Of a stretch of DNA of 64,000 bases, positions 23,477-34,879 are shown in pieces. The stretch spans positions 372,001-436,000 of the forward strand of contig NC_135551.1 in the NCBI RefSeq assembly GCF_964340395.1, given 5' to 3'. Under the pieces are notes generated by a model that saw only the letters and a list, made by a program, of their open reading frames with translations, did not search any database and was not told where the DNA came from. The position numbers were made by a program, and so were the translations under genes. This DNA comes from Glandiceps talaboti. Its lineage: Eukaryota; Hemichordata; Enteropneusta; Spengelidae. Within the stretch, counting starts at the first letter, position 1. Every line of letters starts with the position of its first letter.

Positions 23477-23773
23477 CTTACATTGCTGCCTATCCATACA
23501 CTTCAAGTGAGCCTGGTGATTTGACCTTTAGTGTCAATGAAATCATCCAAGTCAGTAAAAAGGAAGGTAATTGGTGGACAGGTTCCATTGGGGATAGGTC
23601 TGGTGTCTTTCCAGACAATTATGTAAAAAAACTTGAAGGTAGTGAGAAGGAAGTGGAGAAACAACAGCCTGTTACACCAAACAAAGCTGCACCCACTTTA
23701 CCAACAGTTAAAGTACAAGATAGTTCCACCTCATCTAGTGCAAGTAGTACACTAGAGAGATCTAAGAAACCAG
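23477..23773 (+). CDS. ITSN: Intersectin exon 3: complete SH3-C domain plus linker
   Basis: The acceptor is CTTGACTAG/C and the donor is AG/GTGAGG. The translation is [18 protein letters not shown], then [19 protein letters not shown] and [15 protein letters not shown], followed by a Ser/Thr/Lys-rich linker ending [10 protein letters not shown]. The SH3 signatures are present: ALYDY-like AAYPY, the acidic RT loop SSEPGD, WW, and the VFPDNYV end. It is the closest counterpart of vertebrate SH3-C. A start at 23521 would cut away the first beta strand; the acceptor at 23476 is chosen because phase and homology agree. The first ~25 coding bases match the unit of the 54-bp minisatellite that abuts them. 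Ends in phase 1. Confidence 0.95.
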
Positions 23774-23799
23774 GTGAGGAAATTAATATTCTATTACAT

Positions 23800-24690
23800 T
23801 GGGGGTGTGTCCACCTGTGCGTGCCCCTCATATCTCTGGCATGCACTAACAGATTTCAACCAAACCTGGCACAAAGGTAACATGCTATGTGAGACATATG
23901 CATGTCACTTTGTTGTACGGTGGCCCAGAGATGACATAGGAACAATACATTTGTGGAAGAAATAATTAATTTTTTGAGAGCAAAATATTCAGTACAAGGA
24001 TAAAAAATTTGGCCTCAAGAAGTAAAAATCTTGTTATGTAAATAAATTTTCTGCTTTGTAAAAGGAAGTTTTGTATTACAAATTTGAACTTTTTGCTTTG
24101 ATATTTCTATTTTGAACCAAAAAAATTATGTTTTGTCCTATGAAAGAAATCTTTTATCCTTGTACTGAATATTATGCTCTCAAAAAATTAATTATTTCTT
24201 CCACAAATGTATTGTTCCTATGTCATCTCTGGGCCACCGTAGTTGTGTAACTGAATCAAATATAGCCATATTTGTTGTTAAATTTCACAATATATGCATC
24301 ATAACTTTGTAGGTGTAATACAATATTGACTCCATTCAGATGCCTACACCTATATTATCAATATGACCTTTCTTTTAAGATCGTGACCTTTGGGTTATCT
24401 TCATAGCTTTTCAAATCAAGCATTTCAAAGTGATAATATTTTAATCACGACTTGGGTTTGACCATGTGAGGCATATGCAAGTCACTTAATTTTACGACCT
24501 TGACCTGTATAGCAAAATGGCAGCCATATTTGTGACAAAAAACACATTGTCTGTTATCTCCAAAAGTGTGGTACCTATGGACACCATTCTAGTCCCTACC
24601 CTCACAGTATCAATGATGAGCTTTCTAAAGAGACTGTGACCTTTGACCTTGACACACATTTTCAAGGTGAAGAGAGAAAGGCTACCTGTA
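23800..24690 (+). repeat. Family D repeat, copy 2, split by a fold-back insertion
   Basis: Phrases ACCAAACCTGGCACAAAGGT, CATATGCATGTCACTT, AGCCATATTTGTTGTTAAAT, GACTCCATTCAGATGCCTAC and TGTGACCTTTGACCTTGACA. The order matches 34,183-34,650. Confidence 0.65.
23916..24241. mobile_element. Fold-back (long inverted repeat) insertion, ~90-bp arms
   Basis: Left arm from TACGGTGGCCCAGAGATGAC through GAAATAATTAATTTTTTGAG to about 24,006 recurs inverted at 24,151-24,241. GTTG lies on both sides, and removing the element plus one GTTG restores the family D text ACTTTGTTGTGTAAC, so the boundaries are firm. 326 bp, no ORF. A stray GGGCCACCGTA occurs at about 12,778. Confidence 0.85.
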
Positions 24691-24874
24691 CACTGAAGAT
24701 GGCCAAATATTATTGCTAATTATACTGAAAACCTAACATTACAGACATTTACATCCCAGAAAAGTCCAACTAAGCATTTCCATATTAAAATTCACAAAAT
24801 GCTAATCATCTTACACAATGCAACACACAGTTGGAGGCTATGTCTTTGACTGAAGGCCTGTTTTACAAGTTGGG

Positions 24875-27800
24875 TTTATGCCTCATTAAGTACCCTAGAT
24901 TAGCTAAGATTATGCCTCGTTAAGAACCCTAGATTAGCTAAGATTATGCCTCTTTAAGTACCCTAGATTAGCTAAGATTATGCCTCATTAAGTACCATAG
25001 ATTAGCTAAGATTATGCCTCATTAAGTACCTTAGATTACCTAAGATTATACCTCATTAAGTACCCTAGATTAGCTAAGATTATGCCTCATTAAGTACCAT
25101 AGATTAGCTAAGATTATGCCTCATTAAGTACCTTAGATTACCTAAGATTATGCCTCATTAAGTACCTTAGATTACCTAAGATTATGCCTCATTAAGTACC
25201 ATAGATTAGCTAAGATTATGCCTCATTAAGTACCCTAGATTAGCTAAGATTATGCCTCATTAAGTACCTTAGATTACCTAAGATTATGCCTCATTAAGCA
25301 CCTTAGATTAGCTAAGATTATGCCTCATTAAGTACCTTAGATTACCTAAGATTATGCCTCATTAAGTACCTTAGATTACCTAAGATTATGCCTCATTAAG
25401 TACCATAGATTAGCTAAGATTATACCTCATTAAGTACCTTAGATTACCTAAGATTATGCCTCGTTAAGCACCTTAGATTACCTAAGATTATGCCTCATTA
25501 AGTACCTTAGATTAGCTAAGATTATGCCTCATTAAGTACCTTAGATTACCTAAGATTATGCCTCATTAAGTACCTTAGATTAGCTAAGATTATGCCTCAT
25601 TAAGCACCTTAGATTACCTAAGATTATGCCTCATTAAGTACCCTAGATTACCTAAGACTATGCCTCATTAAGTACCTTAGATTAGCTAAGATTATGCCTC
25701 GTTAAGTACCTTAGATTACCTAAGATTATGCCTCATTAAGTACCATAGATTAGCTAAGATTATGCCTCGTTAAGTACCTTAGATTACCTAAGATTATGCC
25801 TCAATAAGTACCTTAGATTAGCTAAGATTATGCCTCGTTAAGTACCCTAGATTAGCTAAGATTATGCCTCATTAAGTACCCTAGATTAGCTAAGATTATG
25901 CCTCATTAAGTATCCAAGATTAGCTAAGATTATGCCTCATTAAGTACCTTAGATTACCTAAGATTATGCCTCGTTAAGTACCCTAGATTAGCTAAGATTA
26001 TGCCTCATTAAGTATCCAAGATTAGCCAAGATTATGCCTCATTAAGTAACCTAGATTACCTAAGATTATGCCTCATTAAGCACCTTAGATTACCTAAGAT
26101 TATACCTCTTTAAGCACCTTAGATTACCTAAGATTATACCTCATTAAGCACCTTAGATTACCTAAGATTATGCCTCATTAAGTACCCTCGATTAGCTAAG
26201 ATTATGCCTCATTAAGTACCATAGATTACCTAAGATTATGCCTCATTAAGTACCCTAGAATAGCTAAGAATATGCCTCATTAAGTACCCTAGAATAGCTA
26301 AGATTATGCCTCATTAAGTACCTTAGATTACCTAAGATTATGCCTCATTAAGCACCTTAGATTACCTAAGATTATGCCTCATTAAGTACCATAGATTAGC
26401 TAAGATTATGCCTCATTAAGTACCTTAGATTATGCCTCATTAAGTACCATAGATTAGCTAAGATTATGCCTCATTAAGCACCTAAGATTATGCCTCATTA
26501 AGTACCTTAGATTACCTAAGATTATGCCTCATTAAGTACCTTAGATTATGCCTCATTAAGTACCATAGATTAGCTAAGATTATGCCTCATTAAGCACCTA
26601 AGATTATGCCTCATTAAGTACCATAGATTAGCTAAGATTATGCCTCATTAAGTACCCTAGAATAGCTAAGATTATGCCTCATTAAGTACCTTAGATTACC
26701 TAAGATTATGCCTCATTAAGTACCTTAGATTACCTAAGATTATGCCTCATTAAGTACCTTAGATTACCTAAGATTATGCCTCAGTAAGTACCCTAGATTA
26801 GCCAAGATTATGCCTCATTAAGTACCCTAGATTAGCTAAGATTATGCCTCATTAAGTACCCTAGAATAGCTAAGATTATGCCTCATTAAGTACCTTAGAT
26901 TACCTAAGATTATGCCTCATTAAGTACCTTAGATTACCTAAGATTATGCCTCGTTAAGTACCCTAGATTAGCTAAGATTATGCCTCATTAAGTACCATAG
27001 ATTAGCTAAGATTATGCCTCATTAAGTACCTTAGATTACCTAAGATTATGCCTCAGTAAGTACCCTAGATTAGCCAAGATTATGCCTCGTTAAGTACCTT
27101 AGATTACCTAAGATTATGCCTCAGTAAGTACCATAGATTACCTAAGATTATGCCTCATTAAGTACCCTAGAATAGCTAAGAATATGCCTCATTAAGTACC
27201 CTAGAATAGCTAAGATTATGCCTCATTAAGTACCTTAGATTACCTAAGATTATGCCTCATTAAGCACCTTAGATTACCTAAGATTATGCCTCATTAAGTA
27301 CCATAGATTAGCTAAGATTATGCCTCATTAAGTACCTTAGATTATGCCTCATTAAGTACCATAGATTAGCTAAGATTATGCCTCATTAAGCACCTAAGAT
27401 TATGCCTCATTAAGTACCTTAGATTACCTAAGATTATGCCTCATTAAGTACCTTAGATTATGCCTCATTAAGTACCATAGATTAGCTAAGATTATGCCTC
27501 ATTAAGTACCCTAGAATAGCTAAGATTATGCCTCATTAAGTACCTTAGATTACCTAAGATTATGCCTCATTAAGTACCATAGATTACCTAAGATTATACC
27601 TCATTAAGTACCTTAGATTACCTAAGATTATGCCTCATTAAGTACCTTAGATTAGCTAAGATTATACCTCATTAAGTACCCTAGATTAGCTAAGATTATG
27701 CCTCATTAAGTACCCTAGATTACCTAAGATTATGCCTCATTAAGTACCATAGATTAGCTAAGATTATGCCTCATTAAGTACCTTAGATTACCTAAGATTA

Positions 27801-28219
27801 TACCTCATTAAGTACCATAGATTAGCTAAGATTATGCCTCATTAAGTACCTTAGATTACCTAAGATTATGCCTCATTAAGTACCATAGATTAGCTAAGAT
27901 TATGCCTCGTTAAGTACCCTAGATTAGCTAAGATTATGCCTCATTAAGTACCTTAGATTACCTAAGATTATGCCTCATTAAGCACCTTAGATTAGCTAAG
28001 ATTATGCCTCATTAAGTACCCTAGATTACCTAAGATTATGCCTCATTAAGTACCTTAGATTACCTAAGATTATACCTCATTAAGCACCTTAGATTACCTA
28101 AGATTATACCTCATTAAGCACCTTAGATTAGCTGATTATGCCTCATTAAGTACCTTAGATTACCTTTAAGATTATGCCTCATTAAGTATCTTAGAGTACC
28201 TAAGATTATGCCTTGTTAT
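24875..28219 (+). repeat. 34-bp satellite (~98 units)
   Basis: Unit core ATTATGCCTCATTAAGTACC, then (C/T/A)TAGATTA(G/C)CTAAG. Two linked variants alternate irregularly: CCTAGATTAGC and CTTAGATTACC. Some units are shortened (CACCTAAGATTATGCC, CCTTAGATTATGCC). A rare variant, CCTAGAATAGCTAAGAATATG, occurs at 26,251 and again at 27,163 with the same following order of units, so a ~912-bp block was duplicated. Confidence 0.97.
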
Positions 28220-28681
28220 AGGTGATTCAAAATGCTCACATTCACTATTTTGCTAGACGACATGATTGTAAAACATATTCTGGCTGTAAAACTTTTAAAA
28301 AGCGTCTGCAAACACCTTAAAATGACCTTTTTCAGTCAGTTCCCTTCGGATTTACGTCAAGAGTCTTCAGGTATTTCTGGCCCCACCTAGACCACGCCAT
28401 TTTCTGATGTCATAGAGGGACATCGTTAGCATTCAGGTTATGATGAGCGTAGTCAACAGGTGAACAAAACTCAACAACGTTGTGAAAAAACATATTGCTG
28501 ATGGTTGTAATAGCCATCAGTAAACAAAAACTACAGTCTACATGTCTTATTAACCATATCCATATTATGTCCCCATATTTTTTAGATGGGCAAAATCAAT
28601 TAAAACAGCTAGACTCGATATGCATAAATACTTGTAATTTTGAGGTGTTTCACATTCAATGACTTTTATTTATATGATTTT
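28220..28681 (+). repeat. Arm of the TTAA palindromic element, solo copy
   Basis: AGGTGATTCAAAATGCTCAC, AAAAAGCGTCTGCAAACACC, TCAGTCAGTTCCCTTCGGAT and GACTTTTATTTATATGATTT match the left arm of the element at 59,356. It begins exactly where the 34-bp satellite stops and is cut at GATTTTT by a family A element. Confidence 0.85.
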
Positions 28682-29271
28682 TAGCACAACTGAACTGATA
28701 AGGTTCATTAGTGCAAAAAACTTCAGGAAGATCGGTCTGAAATTTGGTTGGAACATTCTTAGGGGTGTTTAGATTAAGAATTATTCATGACAGATGATCG
28801 GGACAGTGATATGCAAATTAGGTCTTTTTAGTCAAACATTTATAATTCCAAAACTACTGCGCAGATTGGTCTGAAAGTTAATGAAGGATGCAGCTGGGCT
28901 TGTGTAGATGAAGCTGTATTCACAACATGATGATCCCATCAGTAATATGCAAATTAGGGGGGGGGATCTGAATTATGGTAAAAAAAAAACATATCTTGAA
29001 ACTGCATGGTGAGTGGTTTGAAACTTGGTGGGGATGATTCTGGAGATATTATTCTGCAGTTATTCTTGAAAACTTTTCAACAAACTTGGTCCTAGCAACC
29101 ATGACCATGCCCTTATCAACAGTGAAATGACAATGCATATTACAAATGTAACAGCAGGGATGGGTAGGTAAGTGACTAAACATTCCAAAAATGTATGCAA
29201 ATATGCCTCGCAACAAGACCATAGCAATAGCCAAATACATTTGTGCTACAATGTCATCAGCAGTATTTTTA
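28682..29271 (+). repeat. Family A repeat, short copy lacking the microsatellite
   Basis: Begins TAGCACAACTGAACT, lacks the (TCTG)n segment, keeps GATATGCAAATTAGG and one or two core units, and ends TGTGCTACAATGTCA plus a T run. It interrupts the palindrome arm at GATTTTT. Confidence 0.75.
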
Positions 29272-29450
29272 GGAAATACTGTAGCTTGAAGTTCACCAGT
29301 TTGCAAGAAATAAAATTTGAATTAAATTGTAACATTATGAAGAGAACACAAACTGTTGTGTCAGGTGTCAAATCTGTTGTGTTCAGTGTACATGTACTTG
29401 TGTACAGCATGAGCATGAATGAGTTGTATTGACTTGAAGTTCAATTTTTT
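29272..29450. other. Short unassigned intronic spacer
   Basis: No feature seen between the family A and family C elements. Confidence 0.4.
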
Positions 29451-31905
29451 AGCTCCGCTGTCAGCGAAAGCTGAAAGCGTAGCTTTAGGTATAGGTGGGT
29501 ATTGAGGTATAGAGAGTAGAGTGAATCATAGGTGTCCGTCAAACTTTTATATTTTCATTATTTTCTCCGAAAGTGACAGTCAGAATTCTTAGATATTTGG
29601 TGTGCATGTTCCCTGGTGGGAGGCTATTCAGATTTGTTCATGCCAAGTTGATCTGTGCCATTTTCAATTTTTTATGATTTTTTTTCATAAAATGTCATTT
29701 TCATCAACTCCTTGAAAACCTCTTATTAGATTGCTTTGATATCTGGCGTGTTGATGCGCAGGGGGTAGCTTACTCAGATTTGTTAATTTCAAGTCAGCAC
29801 ATCCTCATTTTTATTTTTTATGATTTTTTTTTTGTAATTTGAAACAAAAATGAATATGTTAATGAGCATAATGACCGACGCCATATTGGAAATCAGTCGA
29901 CGAGACTTTAAGTAAACTGCCACTTTTCAAAAGACACTATTGACGTCAAACAAGCAATGTAATATGTGCTATAGTCATAATTCTACGCATTGGGCGCCCA
30001 AATGACAAGCGTTTGTTCGAAACAGGGTTGTAAACTTCAAATCCAATTCTGCACCCTTGTACATAATCAGCCAGTCCGCAACATCCTCATTTGCATACTC
30101 TATCCTGATTCGACCAGAACCTGAAGGTGACCTCATTCGACCGAGCGATTTTCCACAGCAAGTATCTTGAGTATCAACACAGGACGTTCTTGGTACTCAC
30201 TAAAATCACACTTCAGACCCACTATAAAAGTGTGATGTTTTCAGATAACATGTAACTTGTGGTTAATTCTATATTGTCGTGCAATTTGGAATGACAGTGA
30301 ACCAGAATTCAGACAACTTGCGTAAGGAAGGGCATGCCAGGCATGCGGTTGAAGTTATGGCCGACAGTTCACATGTAAAGTTAAACGACATGAACGTGTC
30401 TTGCCTTTCCAAAATGCAAATATTTGGCAAGTAAAAATAATTAAAATAATTACAACTTTAATTTGGCTTCAGACTTTGCATTATGTTTTGCGTATCTTTC
30501 CCCGTTTTACATGTAAATCCGAAAAGGTTCTCTCTCATCATGTCATCAGTGTCAGTGATCATACCGCGCGGGGTAGTCCTCGGGTGCACGAGTCTGTATT
30601 ACTGACTTGACTCTAAACACCGGAGGGGGAGGGACAATTGTCAGAATCGAGTCCCGAATTCCTCCGTATGCAAGCAGGACTACGCGCGGGGCTGCTTTGA
30701 GTACGAGCGAAGTGAGGCATGTTGAGGTATTTTGTTGAGAATTATAAATATTGCGAAATGTCAAGTACAAGGTTTAAATACAATGGAATGATGAAAAAAA
30801 TGGCAGAGTCTGCTGACAGGCGCCGGTCACAAGAAACACTGTGAATTAAAACATCAGACGATGTATGTATTAATCGCCATCTTTCTTAGTTTCCGTACGG
30901 CGACAATCCCAGGTACCCGAATGCACGAGGGACTAACCCGGAAGCAAGTCGTTGTCAGCCATACGTTACAGTGGTAACATCGCTGCGTTCAGAGTGTCAT
31001 TATTCACAGAATTGTTGTTTTCGAGTGAAAACCCGTCTTGAATTGTATAACTCTAACAAATGAAGACATGTCAAGTTATATTTTGAAAGTTGTATCGCTA
31101 GTTTGAGACGATTTTCTCACGTACTATAGTACTATCGAGGCTTACTTGGAAGGAGTAGGACCTTACTCCAGTTCATCGGGAAGTTTAGCCAGTCCGATAA
31201 TTCTTTCTGGTTTAGTTTACAACACTTTTGATCACGCAGATTTTGTTGTTGTGATGAAAAGAAATAAAAAAAAGATCATTTCAACCATTTCGTTGTGTTT
31301 TCTTTGTGAAAGGTAATCGAACATGAACGAGTGTTACCACTGTAACGTATGGCTGAGAATGACTCTCTTCCGGGTACTTGAGATTGTCGCCGTACGGAAA
31401 CTAAGATGGCGATTAATACATTTCTTCCCTATATATATCTACCACAACTAGTACAAGTTGAATGTTGTTGACTTTGTAAATTTGTTAGAAAATTGAAATT
31501 CAAATTGCCTCAAAATTATTTTAGATCCCTAGTTTATTTCATTCATCATTAAAATTTTCCAGGGTTACAGCTGTAAGACACTGGAATTATTTATAGCCAA
31601 CCTCAAAATCCTCTTTTTTTCTTTTTCTTGTGTGCATTTCCCAGTCATTTTTTTCTGAGATTTTGTGCAATTTTTCATAACAGTAGATTTTTGTTATAAA
31701 ATGGTGACAATACATTACCAACTTCTGTGTAAAATGTGTTTTATAGTGAGACATCATATGAAACCACTAACCACTTTATTGCATCGCTAAAACAAAACTG
31801 CATAGTGAAGAGCTGAAGACCTGAACCACTTCTACATGTCACCAAAATAAAAAATTAAATTAAAAAAAAAACCAGCGGAGCTATTCTGACCGATAGGTCG
31901 CTTGT
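29451..31905 (+). mobile_element. Family C repeat, full-length copy (HINE-like)
   Basis: The 5' end AGCTCCGCTGTCAGC GAAAGCTGAAAGCGTAGCT forms a hairpin (29451-29485). The 3' end is A-rich, then CAGCGGAGCTATT (lone inverse of the 5' arm) and GACCGATAGGTC, a short hairpin (31888-31899). The 2.45 kb interior holds repeated GATTTTTTT and 'CTTACTCAGATTTGTT' phrases and a nested fold-back at 30865-31421. No protein. Confidence 0.65.
30865..31421. mobile_element. Fold-back element, ~90-114-bp arms, nested in family C
   Basis: Left arm ATGTATTAATCGCCATC ... TTAGTTTCCGTACGGCGACA ... CATACGTTACAGTGGTAAC recurs inverted at the right (GTTACCACTGTAACGTATGG ... TGTCGCCGTACGGAAACTAA ... GGCGATTAATACAT). 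The left arm has ~25 extra bases. No ORF of note. Confidence 0.85.
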
Positions 31906-32183
31906 TGTGAGTACTAGTACATAAAGTCATTAATACAGTATAAAGACACAAACAACAAATTTCAAAATAGGCTTTTATTACGTACTTCATGTTCAGTGTA
32001 CCACTTTGTGTCTATGCATGTGTAATGACTTGATTTGAAAGGTGATGCAACATCATTCACAAGTGGTAATACATTTGTACATACAGGATTTATTACCATC
32101 GTAGCAAGCAGATTTAATCACTTGACTTAGGGCTTTCCACACAATAAGCTTAATTAAATATCCTAATTAGCATATTCTTAAAC

Positions 32184-32300
32184 CCAAAACTTAACTAACA
32201 TTCATGCATTCTAAAACCCCATAACTTAGCTAACATTCATGCATTCTTAAACCCTCTAACTTTGTTGAGATTCATGCATTCTAAAACCCCATAATTTAGC
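32184..32300 (+). repeat. 34-bp minisatellite related to the large satellite, small block 1
   Basis: Three to four units of CTTAGCTAACATTCATGCAT TCT(A/T)AAACCC. The TTAGCTAA.ATT core and the 34-bp period equal those of the satellite at 24.9-28.2 kb. The following ~130 bp (TTTAGCTGAAATATAATAG, GGCGCTATCATGAATGCTA) recur at 47,340-47,462. Confidence 0.8.
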
Positions 32301-32309
32301 TGAAATATA

Positions 32310-32854
32310 ATAGTTTGTTATGGCGCTATCATGAATGCTATATTAAAATTTTAATGTGGCTATCCAATGTATCAAGTAATCTTTGTGTGCTTGCTATAAT
32401 TTCACACCACATACAAAAAAGTGTCATACTTTATTAATAGAATATTTACAATTGAAGTATAAGAGATTGGTAAACTGACAAAAGTTTAGGGTGTCAGTTG
32501 ATTTTGTATCCTATTCCTAGTAATAAACTTTATATCTGATTTTAGTGAAAGTAATCTTGCTTTTATGTTAACAAATTTGTAATCATCATAGTGTACATCA
32601 TGTATGACAATGACCACATTATAGTTCATCTCTAAGTTTAGGATAATTTTTCATCAAGACAGTAACCAAATATATCGTCACTAAACACTTGTCAGTTACT
32701 TATAAAAAGACATTTTATATGTTAATTAGTGGTCAGTATTATCTGTAAGTGGTGCAGTGACAAGTATGAATCTTGAGTGAGAGCTCAGTGTAGAATCTTT
32801 CACCATGTTAAAGCTGTGCTAGTAGGAATGTAGTATCATCACAGGAATCGCTAA
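32310..32854. other. Intronic stretch, nothing beyond the duplicated flank
   Basis: About 32,300-32,400 is duplicated at 47,360-47,462; the remainder is unassigned. Confidence 0.45.
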
Positions 32855-34002
32855 GTGTGTGTGTGTGTGTGTGAACAGCTTAAAGTCAAAAACTGCTTTG
32901 GTGGTCATGTTACTTTGGACATCTAGTTGGGAAATTGTTCAAATGAAAATGATCACATCAGACATTACGTTTTGGGTCAAAAAATGTGATTTTTGGTCAA
33001 AAAACTTAAACTCCAAAACTACTCAGCAGATTTGGCTGAAATTTAAATGGGATGCATCTGAGGGTGTATAGATGAAGAAGTATTAAGCAAATAAGGATCT
33101 CATCAGTAATAGGCAAATTAGGTGTAAAATGTGAATTTTGGTCAAAAATTTGTATCTCAAAAAGTACTTGGTCAGTGAGACTTGGGGAGATGTTTCTAGA
33201 AGTGTTATTCTGCAGATTTTCTTCAAAATATTTGATACAGTTGGCCCTAGCAATCATGACTATGCCCTTAGCAACAACCAAATGGTAATATAGTTTGTTG
33301 AAATGACATCTGGTACACAAGTGAGTAAACATTTAAGAAGTGTATGCAAATATCCCTAGCAACCATGACCACGCCCATAGCAACAACCAAATGATGGTGT
33401 ATTTCAGAAAGATAACGGGGATTAATAGACAAGTAAATAAACATTCAAAAAATGTATGTAAATTTGCCAAGCAACAAGACCACGTCCATAGCAACATGTA
33501 AATGATCATGTGTTTTGCAAAGATAACAACGGATTAATAGACAAGTGAATTAACAATCAAAAAATGTATGTAAATGTGCCTAGCAACAAGACCTACCCAT
33601 AGCAACATACCCATAGCAACAGCCAACCGGTGGTGTGTTTTACAACGATAACAACAGGGATTAATAGACAAATTAATTAACATTCAAAAAATGTTTGCAA
33701 ATATACCTAGAAACAAGATCATACCCATAGCAACGGCTAAATGATCATGTCTATTGCAAAGATAATATCAGGGATTCATAGACAAGTGAACAAACATTCA
33801 AAAAATGTATGCAAATATGTCTGGCATCATGACCACACCCATAGCAACAGCCAATGATAGCGTATGTTGCAAAGCTAACAACATGGTTGGATAGGCAATA
33901 ATCATTCAGCAAATGAACACATACATAGCAGGGATCAGTATGTGCATAAACATTGATAAAAACTTTACAGTTGTGCTACAATACCATTGGCGCTATTTTT
34001 TT
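32855..34002 (+). repeat. Family A repeat, nearly full copy lacking the 5' hairpin
   Basis: Starts in (GT)n at 32,855, runs through AACTTAAACTCC.AAACTACT, GATGCATCTGAGGGTGTATA and AAAAAGTACTTGGTCAGTGA. It has about five core units (GACCACGCCCATAGCAACA) from 33,340 to 33,900 and ends TTTACAGTTGTGCTACAATA, CCATTGGCGC and a T run. Confidence 0.8.
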
Positions 34003-34182
34003 GGACAAGCAGCCACAATCTATTCATTGAAAAGTGTTAAAATACCAATAATCGGACCTTGTACATGTTAATTACTGTGGTCGATCTTATCCATTAGTAT
34101 TGCAATAACAGGTTTAAATTGTGATCGCCATTGAGGGGGCTGATTTTTGGGTACAGACCAAAATCAATTTGATCGATTTTTA

Positions 34183-34650
34183 GTCCCTCAGGGGACAATT
34201 GCAAATAGTTCCATCTATGTGTGCGTCTGTCCGTAATGCATCATTTCTCAGACATGCAATATCTGATTTCTTTCAAACCTAGCACAAAGGTGATATCATA
34301 TTACTCATATGTAAATTTTAACCGAATGGCAGCTGCAGTTGTAGTTAAAAATCAATAATTATTGTACTCAAAACTGTAATACATTTGTAAATAGAGACTC
34401 CATTCAAGTGTCTACCCCATATCATTAGGTTGAGCTTTCTTTTAAGACATTGACCTTGGCCTTGAACTTCAGGGTCAATTATCAAAATCAAGCTATTTTT
34501 TGTCTATCACAGCCACTGTCATATTTATTTGTTGACAATTTCTTTTAGATCATGTGCACAGGTAATATAGAAAAAAAAGAAATATACACAAGACTACTTT
34601 TACTTGTTATTGAATGGCAGCCATGATTTATGATTTACCGCATAACTCAA
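34183..34650 (+). repeat. Family D repeat, copy 3, with 5' hairpin
   Basis: Begins TAGTCCCTCAGGGGACAATT, a small hairpin (AGTCCC TCA GGGGAC), then GTGCGTCTGTCCGTAATGCA, TTTCTTTCAAACCTAGCACA AAGG, GACTCCATTCAAGTGTCTAC and GACCTTGGCCTTGA. The head resembles family B, the body families D1 and D2. Confidence 0.6.
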
Positions 34651-34674
34651 AAACTTTAAGACAGACTTAGAAAT

Positions 34675-34800
34675 GCATAAGGAACTTGTGAGACAGTCCG
34701 AATAAATAGATGTAATCTGACATTTCGAATAAAAATTTCTCTTTCAAGGTATTCAAAGGTGAGACATATTAGGTAAACACCTGAATATATCTGAATGTTA
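34675..34800 (+). repeat. Dispersed ~130-bp repeat, copy 2
   Basis: Near-identical to 8040-8182 (GCATAAGGAACTTGTGAGAC, GTCCGAATAAATAGATGTA). It precedes a LINE fragment here too, after a gap of about 80 bp. Confidence 0.75.
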
Positions 34801-34879
34801 TGGAACAGAGTGACAACTTTGCGTGATTAACGGTTATACGTATAAAAAGTTCTAATATTTGCACGCACCAAAAAGAACC

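Noticed and set aside
23521-23880. Start of the SH3-C coding region at 23,521
   Set aside because: This would remove the first SH3 strand. Homology continues upstream to 23,477 and the acceptor there has the right phase.
24875-28219. CRISPR-like regular repeats
   Set aside because: Units are contiguous with no unique spacers, and the DNA is animal with introns. It is a satellite.
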